Below, piece by piece: positions 1-8,946 of a DNA stretch of 16,229 nucleotides. Within the stretch, counting starts at the first letter, position 1; each line of letters begins with the position of its first letter. Source of the stretch: Pholiota molesta (lineage: Eukaryota > Basidiomycota > Agaricomycetes > Agaricales > Strophariaceae); the NCBI GenBank assembly GCA_014925825.1, contig JACGCK010000549.1, positions 1 through 16,229 of the forward strand, read 5' to 3'. The notes beneath the pieces were generated by a model. That model saw only the letters and a program-made list of their open reading frames with translations, ran no database searches and was not told the DNA's origin. The position numbers were made by a program, and so were the translations under genes.

Positions 1-2
1 GC

Positions 3-906
3 CTGCAAGATGCCGCCCTTCACCTCCTCACGCTTCCAACGATCCGCGATCTCCGTGTATCCGGCCTCGCCCACTTCCCCATATTGGAGCTGACCCGATG
101 CACGCACCTGCGCGGGCTCTGCACGGCATTTCTGCGGGATCCGGTGCTGCACGCGCGGTCGCCGACGGTGCGGCCGCGCTCACTCGTGCTGGACGAATGT
201 ACTTTGGAGTGGGAAAGCGCTGAAGCTATGGCGGAACTGATCGCGTTCGCGTGGCGGGATGGACGCCCTTTTCTCGACTTCGCGCGCCTTAGGAGGTTTT
301 ATGCGCGGAGGAATAACATGGTTCAAGAGACCGCCGCGGTGACCCGACAGATCTTGCAGAGGGCCAATGAAGTCGACTGCGTCGCCCTTGATTGTACGCG
401 TTCATGAACTCATGCGGATTATTTGTTCACCATCCATGCCATTTTTGTTTGCTAGTCGATACCGAGGCTGAACGAAGTTATCGTCGTTATTTGACATACT
501 TCGCCCGTCCCTCAAATCGCTCAGAAGACTCGACCTGCACTTCTACATATCTGGCACATTGGATTTTCCCGTCAAGCTCGCCGATCAGCTCAAGCTCATA
601 CGAGACTCGCCAAACGTACTGGAGGGGCTGACGGTTTATATGTTTCCTAAAACATACGCTTCCGACCTCACTACCACCTCTTGGTGGGGCAGGCTCGATG
701 AAGCCTTTGAGGGCCCGGGGTGGTCGTCTTTGAAGAGAGTGGCGATTACAATCGAAATGGCGAAGATCGTATCCGGGATCTACCACAAACGAGAGGGTGC
801 GGGTTTTTTCGATAGGGCACTTCAAAATATGCCCCACAGACAATTTCCCGTTCTTTCGTCAAGCAAAGCCATTACTTTCAGCCTTGCATTTCAAGTTGGA
901 TCCTAG
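3..906 (+). CDS. F-box/LRR-like protein, C-terminal part (5' end outside window)
   Basis: The reading frame is open from the left edge (frame starting at base 3). The proposed exons are <3-393 and 456-906, with a 62-nt intron 394-455 (GTACGC donor, TTGCTAG acceptor, phase 1). The protein shows leucine-rich, LRR-like stretches (LPTIRDLRVSGL, HLRGLC, SLVLDECTLEW). After the intron come LKSLRRLDLHFYISGTLDF and a tail with WWGRLDEAF and GWSSLKRVAITIEM. This is the style of the very large, fast-evolving families of F-box-like proteins in Agaricomycetes, which are presumed substrate adaptors of SCF ubiquitin ligases. The F-box itself would lie upstream and is not visible, so the family call is inference. 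One base appears to be missing in the C run at 509-511: the frame entering the exon and the frame carrying LRRLDLHFYISG differ by one. The stop is TAG at 904-906. The gene converges on the next gene with a 195-bp gap. Confidence 0.5.
394..455 (+). other. Spliceosomal intron in the F-box-like gene
   Basis: GTACGC donor and TTTGTTTGCTAG acceptor, 62 nt. Without splicing the frame stops at a TGA close behind the donor. With splicing the peptide runs VALD|FDTEAERSYRRYL. Confidence 0.5.
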
Positions 907-1101
907 GTAGTGGGAATGTCTTTATCTATACTTATAAGTAGCTGCCCATTTTCCATAATTATATTTCCTGGACTGCATGACACTGGTCTTGGTACTTGGT
1001 GTAAGCAAGAATAATTCGAACTCAAATGAAATTAGCGCAACACACTTCCATATCATATAAGAACGTCACAGTACGCGATCTATCAATCCCCAACACCTGT
1101 C

Positions 1102-2249
1102 CTATGTTCCACCCATACCGACAACACCCACCGTGTCGCGGATCTTCGCGATCTCGCTAGGCGTCAGCGATCCTTTCGTCGCGCACAAAAAGTCCTCGAA
1201 AGCCAGATTAATATCCGTCTCGGTCTTGAACTCTTGTCTACAAGACACGCAGAGCGTGAATCAGCACAAACGCACCCCAAGGGCAGGACAACGTGCGTAC
1301 CGCAAGAACGCGTACAGCCGCTCCCAGAAGGCGGGGTCGGCGACGATGTCGTGGAACGTCGACAGGCTCTCGGGACGGCTGATGGAGCTCGGGAGGCCCT
1401 GGTCCAGGGTCAGGACGATGTCCTTCTCCACTGCGCCAGGGGTATCGCTGGACGGTGAGGGCGAAAGCACGACACTGGGGATGCGCTGATGCTTGCCGCC
1501 CTTCGGGCGCGCGCTCGGGTCGCCGAGCGAGCCGGAGCCAAAAGGATTCGCTTTCGCGGGCGTAGTGGGCGCGGCCATCGTCACGTCTGCGGGTGTGCTT
1601 TCTGTCGGGGGTGGTGCGGGTGGTGCTGGTGCTGCTGTCGGGTCCCAGTGGTGTCCGGGCTTGACCATCAAATTCACGGTATCCCCGTCCTTGATCGTGT
1701 ACTCGCGGAGGAGCTTGGCGTCGGCGAGGGCTTTGCCTTTCAACACGAGGCGCTGGACGTCGGCGGGGGGTGCAGAGGGCTGCGCTGCGAGCTGGGCTTT
1801 TATAGCGGCGACGGTGTCGGTGGGCTCCACGCGCAGGGTGAAGGTCGCGGCAGGCTTGAGGCTCTTGAACGTCACGGAGAGCGAGGCTGGGTGCAGGGGC
1901 GTCAGATGCGAGGCAGACACGTTATGCGAGGCGAGGCGAGGCGCGTTAACGGTTACTTACCTGAGGAGGATCCCGTGGGCTCGAGCTGGGGCGTGCGGTG
2001 GGGGGGCGGCGGCACTGCAACCTGTTGTTATATAGACAATCAGCGATCGTGGCCGTTGTCGGTTTCCACCGAGATTGATGCATGAGGTCAGACAGGGGCA
2101 GATGGAGGGAAGGATCTAACCGGAAGGACGGGGACTCTCTTGAGCGAGTGCGCGGGCGACTGCTGATAATCGTCCGCGTAGGTGATAGGCTGTGTCGCCA
2201 GCGTGTTCAAGAACGTCCGCGCGATTGCTCTTTCCGCCTGTTCTGCCAT
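1102..2249 (-). CDS. GET5: GET5/UBL4A-like ubiquitin-like protein of the GET pathway
   Basis: Four exons read from the minus strand: 2249-2121, 2021-1961, 1886-1301, 1237-1102. All junctions keep frame and give 303 aa. Residues 1-43 (ARTFLNTLATQPITYADDYQ) match the Get4-binding N-terminus of fungal Get5. A Pro/Ser linker follows, then a ubiquitin-like fold at about 64-141 (SVTFKSLKPAATFTLRV, QRLVLKGKALAD, IKDGDTVNLMVKPG). Next is a Pro/Ala/Ser-rich linker and a conserved C-terminal helical region at about 240-303 (DPAFWERLYAFLR|QEF, LAFEDFLCATKGSLTPSEI) ending VVGMGGT. In yeast, Get5 with Get4 and Sgt2 hands tail-anchored membrane proteins to Get3 in the cytosol. Role here is by homology. Exon 1 was chosen because it supplies the only in-frame ATG and the expected N-terminal motif; the GTG at 1920 is not the start. 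The gene is head-to-head with NDUFS5. Its C-terminal region differs from the short yeast dimerisation domain, so exact orthology is likely but unproven. Confidence 0.85.
1238..1300 (-). other. Intron 3 of the GET5-like gene
   Basis: 63 nt on the minus strand with GTACGC donor and TGTCTTGTAG acceptor. It splits an Arg codon (CG|A). Removing it links the FWERLYAFLR helix to QEFKTETDINLAFEDF without a frame change. Confidence 0.8.
1887..1960 (-). other. Intron 2 of the GET5-like gene
   Basis: 74 nt on the minus strand with perfect GTAAGT donor, a CTGAC branch-like element and CACCCAG acceptor, phase 1 (G|CC, Ala). It joins the Pro-rich linker to the first strand of the ubiquitin-like fold. Confidence 0.8.
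2022..2120 (-). other. Intron 1 of the GET5-like gene
   Basis: 99 nt on the minus strand, GTTAGA donor and AACAACAG acceptor, phase 0. It joins KRVPVLP to VAVPPPP. Reading through it hits a TGA shortly after the donor. Confidence 0.75.
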
Positions 2250-2488
2250 GTCGTCTGATCGATCGTCTCCCTAGTTCCTGAGCTGTGCAATGTGCGTTAA
2301 GAAATCCTACGCAGGTATGTTCTGATAGAAAGCAAGGCAGTGAGGCAGTGACGGCAACTCCTGACATTGCGACATTGCGGTGGCAGTGCTGCACACACGT
2401 GATGTCACGCGTACCACTAAGTGACACCGTCACACTCTACCGACAGCCAACCCGAATTCAACCTTCAGTAATTCCCTAAACATCACAA
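2250..2488. promoter_or_regulatory. Shared head-to-head promoter region of GET5-like and NDUFS5 genes
   Basis: Only 239 bp separate the two start codons, which point away from each other. The interval holds two perfect tandem 8-mers: AGGCAGTG twice at 2335-2350 (GGCAGTG again at 2382-2388) and GACATTGC twice at 2363-2378. It also has an E-box CACGTG at 2396-2401 and a dyad GTGAC-ACC-GTCAC at 2421-2433. I see no clear TATA box. The arrangement suggests a bidirectional promoter; which factors bind is not shown by the sequence. Confidence 0.55.
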
Positions 2489-3113
2489 ATGGCGGTATGT
2501 TTTCCGTTCAACTCTCATTTTAAACACGGTCATTGACAGTTCGAATAGTCAGGATTCTCCTGGGGTGGAGGTGCGCACGCAGCATTCAAAACAAGACCCT
2601 CGACGCTAACCAATTTTCAGGCCGTTCTCGGTGCTTCAGCTACTGGCAGGAGTTCCAGAAAGTGCGTCGAAACCACCGCCGTCCGCGCATCTGACTCCGC
2701 CCTAACACATGTTCCAGTGCTACGCCCAGACAGACCATCCCTCGGAATGCGCACCGCAACGACAGGACTACCTCGAATGCCTGCACCACAGCAAGCAGGT
2801 GCGTGTCCCCACTCCCTCCCGGTTAAGTATGATCATTCTCACTGACCTTCCATCACGTTCCGCTCCGCTCTCCTTCGCACACGCGTTGCCCTCTTCTATC
2901 CTCCCCTTCTGCCTTCTGCCTTCTGTTGCGTCATCCGGCGTCCCGCAGAACCAACGTAACAGCGCAGTGCTCGCCGAGTACACACGCAAAGCCGAGCAGC
3001 TGGCGAAGGAGCAGCAGCACAGGGACAAGGCCGCGGCCGGCGGAGGCACGCACAGCGCCAGTCCGGTCAAGAGCGGCGACAAGCCAGAGGAGACGCCGCC
3101 GCCCGCAAAATAA
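2489..3113 (+). CDS. NDUFS5: NADH:ubiquinone oxidoreductase subunit NDUFS5 (15 kDa, twin CX9C)
   Basis: Five exons: 2489-2494, 2549-2570, 2621-2661, 2718-2798, 2949-3113. All junctions keep frame and encode 104 aa. The protein begins MASGFSWGGGRSRCFSYWQE and carries two CX9C motifs, C14-X9-C24 and C34-X9-C44 (CAPQRQDYLEC). These form the disulfide-linked helical hairpin of CHCH proteins imported by the Mia40 pathway. NDUFS5 is a supernumerary subunit of respiratory complex I on the intermembrane-space side of the membrane arm. The second half is a charged helix (LAEYTRKAEQLAKEQQHRDK) followed by a Gly/Ser/Pro tail ending TPPPAK, less conserved in the family. The gene shows that the organism has complex I. 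The first coding exon is only ATG GCG. It shares its promoter region with the GET5-like gene. Confidence 0.9.
2799..2948 (+). other. Intron 4 of NDUFS5, 150 nt, stop-free and a multiple of three
   Basis: GTGCGT donor after HHSKQ, long pyrimidine tract and CCCGCAG acceptor before NQRNSAVL. It is much longer than the other introns here and stays open in frame, so a retained form would add 50 residues. The pyrimidine-rich 3' end and family length argue that it is normally removed. Confidence 0.7.
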
Positions 3114-4092
3114 CGGCGTGCACGCGCGTGCTGCTATATCTTATCTCGTGTACACCTCCTTCATTCATCCAATGCAAAGACACACGCTTTCCCGCAGACA
3201 ATGTCCTAGGCACGGCGTCCGCTGTCCCCGAGGGTATTCTCGTATCTCCATTCCAATGGAATGGCAGCTCGCGATCGTGATTCGTCGTAAGGCCACCTTC
3301 CGTCAACCTGTCAGAAGTGAAAACGTGGTTTCCTTTCCGCCTGAACCCTGCAGCAATAAGCAAGGCACTAAGCAAAGACAGACAGTGGCTGGAATGCAAG
3401 CACCTGCTATTGGCGTGGAACTTATCGCCTCCGCAACCCAAACTGCGCTTTTATGAGCATGGTATGAACGGCTATCAGTGTATTTGCAGGGTATCCCGAT
3501 CCGCAGATCAGGGTAATTTCGGCCATGCCGAAGAGACCGTCTATGAGAGTGGCATATCTAAACTTGTCGCGGGATGCGGCGCGTTCTTTCCATTCAGCGC
3601 ATTGCATTGTGCTATGATCACTGGCTCTTTTTCTGTTACAATTCTATTTCACGACGGAACAACTCCTGAACATTACGATCAACACTCCGCTTAAGAATTG
3701 CAAATCTCCTTGAACATGCTGAATGCTTGCCAGCTTTTCACAGATATTACATGGTGCCAGCATGCCCTCGATGAACATCACCGAAGCACTTCTGAGCGCA
3801 GTCCATAGACCCGTTCCGTAGACGACGCTCAGTGCAATATAATACGAAGTGTACACTATTGTTACAAGTATTTTACAGACAGCTATTAACCATAATCAAT
3901 GCAAATATGAAATCCTCGGTGAAGAATAGGAATAGGAATGTTAGGAGTTCCGAAAGAATATTAAAAAAAACAACAAGCATCAGACTGCAACAGAATGGTT
4001 AGGAGTAATAATACGAAAGCATGAATGAAGACTGCCAGAACACGACAACAGCGGGATGGATGCCAGGCGAACGTACGATCCCGGCCGAGTCG
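3114..4092. other. Intergenic region between two converging genes
   Basis: About 980 bp between the NDUFS5 stop and the stop of the membrane-protein gene on the other strand. Short open frames occur on both strands but none shows a recognisable motif or a spliceable continuation. The right third (about 3840-4020) is clearly AT-richer, with an A8 run near 3963 and repeated GGAATAGGAAT-like words, and probably carries 3'-end signals. Confidence 0.5.
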
Positions 4093-4899
4093 CTATGAAA
4101 CTGAGTCAATCTCGGTATGCCATGGAATCGTCGCCACGCCGATTTGTATGTCTGGTAATAGGATATTCTTCGAACTCGTCCGGCTTTTGCTGGCGGACGA
4201 CAGGCTGGATGAGGGCCGCTGTGAATGGGGGTGATCGGGCGAGGGCATGGCGATCATGACGACGATGTCCAGCGCCTCGGGGGCGCCGTATTCCGTCGTG
4301 TCTGGCCCGTCTGGCGCCGACTGCTGCTTGCGCTCGTGGAAGGGCGTCATGAAGGCGGCGATGTTCCTGGGATATATGGGCTGCACGGCGTCGCCGCTCT
4401 GGTTCTGCTCGATCGTGCTCCGTGCCTCCAAGTCTCGGTCTGCGTCCGAAGCCGGCGCTTCCTTCGGGTGGCGTAGCAAGGTCATCGAGAGCGGCTGCGG
4501 GTACGTACGAGGGAGTCAGCGGGGTGCTTGGGACGGCCAGGACGTGAGCGCTACATACGGTCGTGTACATCCACTTGTCCTCGATATCGGCTCCCCGAGC
4601 GGGTGCTCGTAGAACGCGGGCTGCTTCTGCGGCACGTCCTGCTGCCTCGGCTGGCCCCACGCATCGAGCCCGCTGAACAGCCCGTCCTGGCGCCGCGCGA
4701 GGAAGCGCCGCCGCGAGCCGATCCCGCACCCGACGAAGATGAGCAGGAGCACGACGAAGGTGATGAGGAAGCCGAAGAAGTAGTTCGCCCCGTGCGCGGC
4801 CATCCCGCCGCCGCCGCTGCTGCCACCGCTGCCCGCGGTGCCCATGGCCATGCTGACGCTCGCGCCCGCGGCGGGCGTGGTGGTGGTGGTGGAAGACAT
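4093..4899 (-). CDS. Single-pass membrane protein of unknown function
   Basis: Two exons on the minus strand, 4899-4559 and 4494-4093, with a 64-nt intron 4495-4558 (GTATGT donor, CCCGCAG acceptor). The product is about 247 aa. A short Thr/Ser/Gly-rich N-terminus (MSSTTTTTPAAG, no classical signal peptide) leads to one transmembrane helix at about residues 40-60 (FFGFLITFVVLLLIFVGCGI). A basic stop-transfer segment follows (GSRRRFLARR), then a soluble tail of about 180 residues containing FYEHP, DIEDKWMYTT|PLSM, EALDIVVMIAMPSP and a final IQIGVATIPW. The topology suggests a small outside part and a cytosolic tail. Intron phase fits only if one base is missing in exon 1 near 4589-4597: the first exon is 341 nt, one short, and its last ten codons read sensibly only in the next frame. 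I recognise the layout as typical of Agaricomycete proteins but know no function. Confidence 0.7.
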
Positions 4900-6735
4900 A
4901 GTGGGAAGGGGGTGGGGGGCGGAGAGCGATGGGGAGGGGAGCGGCGGCCTGGGCGAGTTTACATAGCAAGTCCAAGAGACGCCAGAGCCTCTCGCCGAGC
5001 GATCGGCAGCGCTGTTTCAACTTAGATGACAAACCGTCTATGATGTCGTGCGCTATTTTTGCACTCTTCCCTTCCTCGCCCGCACCCGGCTGGTGCCCCG
5101 GGCCTCGTCGTCCCCGACGGGCGTGGCTGGGTGCTGGTTCTCATATGGAAGGGGCAGCCGTGTGCGTGGGACTTGTTCTCTCTGCTCGTGCGTTTTCGTG
5201 GACCCTGGCGGCGCCATTACCGCACAATTAGCGCGTGTAGTGTCAGGATAAAAATAGAATATAATCTCATCTTGCTCGATCGAGCGGAGGGAGAGGGAAA
5301 TTACTCTGACTGGAAGCGTCAATCTGGGAGTATAAGAAGCTCTGATAATACCCAAATGAGAGTCCAGCTAACCAGGAAAACTCAGCGGAAGAATTCCTAC
5401 TTCCTACACCGCTTCAACACCGCTTTGTTCTCGGACTAGATCGAGGCGTCCATTGCTCTGCCAGTTTAAGTACTATCTAGAGCACTCGTCGAACACTTGT
5501 CTTCGTGAAGCTTTCCGCCAGAGAAGGTGACAGTGATACTTGGATGAGCGTTTCTTAAAAGCTGGGAAATATCCGAAAGCGGATCAATGGCTGTCATTCG
5601 AGAACTCTTAATTCGCCGACGATTTCTTCGAAGGAAACGGAATCATTGCAGTTCAGCAGCTCTCATATACTCCAGATTAGGCATTTGTAAGCCAGGCACT
5701 CAAGAATCAATCTCTTATTGTTATACTGGACTATCGTCCAAGTTATTTGATATGTTTTCTGCGCGTTTTATATGATCTATTATGATGGTTTCCGACAATG
5801 CAGTCTCCCACAATGCATACCCATCAGTATTTTTGGAGGAGAAATTCACTCGACCATATGCGTATTCTTCTAAAGTCATAACAAGTCTGTGCTTCAACAA
5901 GACCCGCCGTCTTGCCTTGTCAAAAGAGGCAGGTAGCCGACCGTCGCGTTATTTTCATCTCATTCTCATTCTCACGGGAACTGATTGGGAACTGAATGTC
6001 TTTCCAACTTCAATGGTGGGAAGCTAATCTAGAGCCTTGTATTGACCAACTGCTGAACCATGATTAGTGCAAGTGGGCGCGAGAGAAATGTTGACAAGGA
6101 CGGAGACTGCCATTGGACTGCCATGCAACAGGGCGCTATGTTCGATGATTTCTGACATGGCCCTAAAAGGGACACATAGAGTTTCTTAAGGATATTCGCC
6201 TGCAGAGACCCGGGCGCCACTCCCATGACGGCCTATAAGCGAGTTGGAGTAGTATAACTTTGTACCATGGACAAAAAATACATTTTAGGTCCTGGTTGGA
6301 CTTCGTAATGTATTTCTTAATTTCAATGGTATCATGTCGCTCCCATGGTGTTATCAACCATGATCAATTGCGAAAACATATTTGAGATCATCAATCAAGC
6401 GAGGAACAGGAAATATGAAGAAGAAAAAATACCCTTTCTTTACTGACGACCACCGTTCAGGCTCATATTGGCTCATATTCATAAAGCTTACACAAGATCA
6501 TCAAATTAGTACTTGTCACCTGTGTCAAGATAGATAAAAGGAACGAGGCAGACCAATTGCAGGCATGCAAGGTATGCACAACATATCAAGGTATTTAACA
6601 GGCCGAAGACAGATTGAACACTAGAAAGAAACAAGGAACTGAGTAAACTTTATAAAAGAAAGCAGCCATCAAAAGGATATGTATGATTTTTCACTCGCCC
6701 ACTAAATGGAGACATCAGGTCGACTTCCTGCCTCC
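4900..6735. other. Gene-free stretch of about 1.8 kb
   Basis: It lies between the 5' end of the membrane-protein gene and the 3' end of the SRRM1-like gene. The left 300-400 bp are GC-rich and should hold the membrane-protein promoter. The rest is AT-richer with scattered stops in all frames. The open frames I checked (for example 5587-5775 and 5782-6027) have no motif, no codon bias and no plausible spliced extension. Small local repeats occur, such as GCTCATATT twice in tandem at 6461-6479. No transposon ends, tRNA or other RNA gene could be recognised. Confidence 0.5.
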
Positions 6736-8590
6736 TCAAATCCTCGCCTCGCTCTTCTTGCGCGATCGCAGCACTTTATTCCTCAGCGCCTTCTCCTTGA
6801 GCTCGTTCTCTCGCTTTTCGAGCTCCAGTTTACTGGCGTGCTAAAAAGCATAACAATGCAAGAAAGAAAAACAAAAATATGGATCAGTACATGTTCAGAC
6901 ACCGGAAATTGTGTTAGAATTCCGCACATCATCACCAAGCTCTTCCCACTTACTTTTCCTGCGCTCGACCTCGGCCTGGCCCTTGATCTTCAGCTCGCCG
7001 GAGCCGCCAGAGCCACCAGCACTCGGCCGGTCCACGTCCATCCGGCTATCGCCCCGGCGGGTGGGCGCGGCGACACCGAGCGCGAGTGCGAGCGCGCACG
7101 GGAGTCGGACTGGGAGCGGGATGGCGAGCGCGACGGACTGGCGCGCCGCTTGGCCGCGCGCCCCGCACCCCGACCGGCGGCCGGTTTCCGGTCCATGCTG
7201 GGGCTTCTGCGGCGCGCGGGGGCGGCGAGCGCGACTGCGAGCGGGAGTCCGACGGGCTGCGCCGGCGGCGCCGGGGGCTCATGCTCCGTTTGCGGCCGAC
7301 GGGCGTGCCGCTGCGCCTGCGCTGGTATTTGCGCGGGGCGACCGCGACCGGCTCCGCGAGCCCGACGGGGTTGGGACGGGCGGCGGCGTCTGGGAGGGCT
7401 GCGGCTGCTCCTGCCTTTGACCCGACGCACTTGCTCGCGAGGGGGTGTGACCGAAGGCTCCCGTGGGCGCCTTCGACTAGGCGGTGGAGGCGAGCGGGAA
7501 ACTGAACGCGAAGGAGAGCGCCGAGGCGGGGTTGGTCTGCGGCCAGGGGACGACCGTTTCTAGGAGGTGGGGGAGACCGCGAACGGCTGCGAGACCGCGA
7601 GCTCTCATCACGACCAAGGGAGCCACGACGAGGTGGTGACCTATATCTGCGTGGGGGAGAACGGGAACCTTTTGGCGTTATGGACCTAGATTGACGTTGG
7701 TGCGGTGGTGGTGAACGAGAGAATCGGCGCCGAGGAGGCTGTTTAGATGTGAGATCCAGAGCAGACAGATAGTATCAAAAACACTCACACCACTAGGACC
7801 TCCGCCCCTGTTACCCCACCAGAGTCCCGAGGTCTGTCGCCGCCTCGCTCGTCGAACCCTCCACGTCCGCCTCTACCGCCACGGCCCCTTCCACGTCCGT
7901 CTCCGCGTCCACCGCGTCCACCCCCACCACGTTCGCTGTCGCGTATTTCGTCCAGACGGGCACGTCGGTCACGTTCGTCGATGGCGCGCGTGTCACCCTC
8001 GCGGGCTTTCCGCATCTTCCTCTTCTTCTGCTCGACGAAGGTCCGAGGGACACCGGGTGACGTCCTGTTGTGCTTCGAGTAGGAGCTTCCAGAGAGAGTC
8101 CATGAAGGTCGGGGTATCTTTGGTCAGAAGCCTGTCAGGTTGATTTGCATTTTCCTGGGTCTGGGGTCTAGAACCGACGCAAAGGTTTAGAAGGGTGAGC
8201 CTCAAGGAATGGAAGAGAACGCACAGGTTGTGATTCGTCTTCCAAAAGACCCATAGCATATTCGACGACGACTTCATCCTCAAACCCAATGAGCTCAATG
8301 ATCTTTTTTATCCATGGCCTGATGACGTTCAAATTGACTTCCTCATGTCAACCTATTGCGGCAAGCAGTTTTCGTGAGAGGAATCGAGGTCTTCATCAGG
8401 TCTGCTTACCTTCTTTTCGAATTCAGCAGGAAACTTCATGGATTTGAGCAGTTTGAGCTCTTTGTCAGAAAAGCGCCTGTCCTGGTCCGCTGAAGTGCCC
8501 TTGAAGAAGCCTTGAAAAAGTGAGGAAGAACAAGGATGTGAGTATGGCAGAGGAACACCATGCTTCGAAATTCTCACCAGCGTCCGCCAT
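6736..8590 (-). CDS. SRRM1: SRRM1/SRm160-like splicing coactivator (PWI domain, RGG box, RS domain)
   Basis: Six exons on the minus strand: 8590-8578, 8510-8410, 8352-8225, 8167-7789, 7738-6954, 6840-6736, about 500 aa. It starts MADAGFFKGTSADQDRRF, as SRm160 proteins do. A PWI domain follows at about 39-120, carrying the PWI signature itself (NVIRPWI), IGFEDEVVVEYAMGLLE, and KMQINLTGF with TPTFMDSLWKLLLEAQ. After it comes a charged helix (REGDTRAIDERDRRARL), an RGG box (GRGGRGDGRGRGRGGRGGRGG), a long Arg/Ser domain and a conserved C-terminal helix (KRENELKEKALRNKVLRSRK). SRRM1 is a nuclear pre-mRNA splicing coactivator that binds RNA through the PWI region and links SR proteins to exon junctions. 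The assignment rests on domain order and start. The frame breaks at least six times before the RS domain ends and several times within it (see findings). Splice sites are intact (GTGAGA, GTAAGC, GTGCGT, GTGAGT, GTAAGT), so I list it as a gene, not a pseudogene. Confidence 0.88.
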
Positions 8591-8946
8591 CGTTGAAGTA
8601 TGGAAAGAGGTGGCAGTTACGTCCAATCTCCAATGCAAGTGTGCCAAAGCGGGGTGAGCAAAAACCGTGTGAAATAATTTCCTTATTACGTTCACTCAGA
8701 ATTCCTGACTCCTAGACTCGGTTTCTTCCTTCGCTCATCAATGACGCCGCGGAACTCTCAACGCACTGAACAGCGCAGTATAATAAACAACCTCGTCAGT
8801 AATTCTCTCATCCGTTCAAGAATATTCGTGTGTTTGATTATGTGTGCTTGTGGTCTGCCACAGACACCGTCTATCTGGCTACATTTGTTGCTACTCTTAC
8901 GGGATATTCTGCTGCTTCGACAAAAGGCTATCGAATTCATAACAAG
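8591..8946. other. Intergenic region upstream of the SRRM1-like gene
   Basis: 356 bp between two genes on the same (minus) strand. It should contain the SRRM1 promoter and the 3' end of the upstream gene. No TATA box or other clear motif is seen, and the open frames here carry no recognisable protein. Confidence 0.45.

Noticed and set aside
1489..2085. Long open frames on the plus strand opposite the GET5-like gene (198 and 180 codons)
   Set aside because: They are shadows of the GC-rich minus-strand coding exons, rich in Arg, Gly and Cys, with no family motif.
3317..3694. 125-codon plus-strand frame in the intergenic region
   Set aside because: No domain, no codon bias and no spliced extension; composition does not differ from the surrounding non-coding DNA.
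4106..5032. 308-codon minus-strand frame across the membrane-protein gene
   Set aside because: Arg/His/Ala-rich shadow frame running through the intron; only its short DIEDKWMYTT part belongs to the real protein, because of the missing base.
6706..7563. 285-codon plus-strand frame opposite the RS domain
   Set aside because: Low-complexity antisense of Arg/Ser codons; the minus strand carries the PWI/RS protein with proper splice sites.
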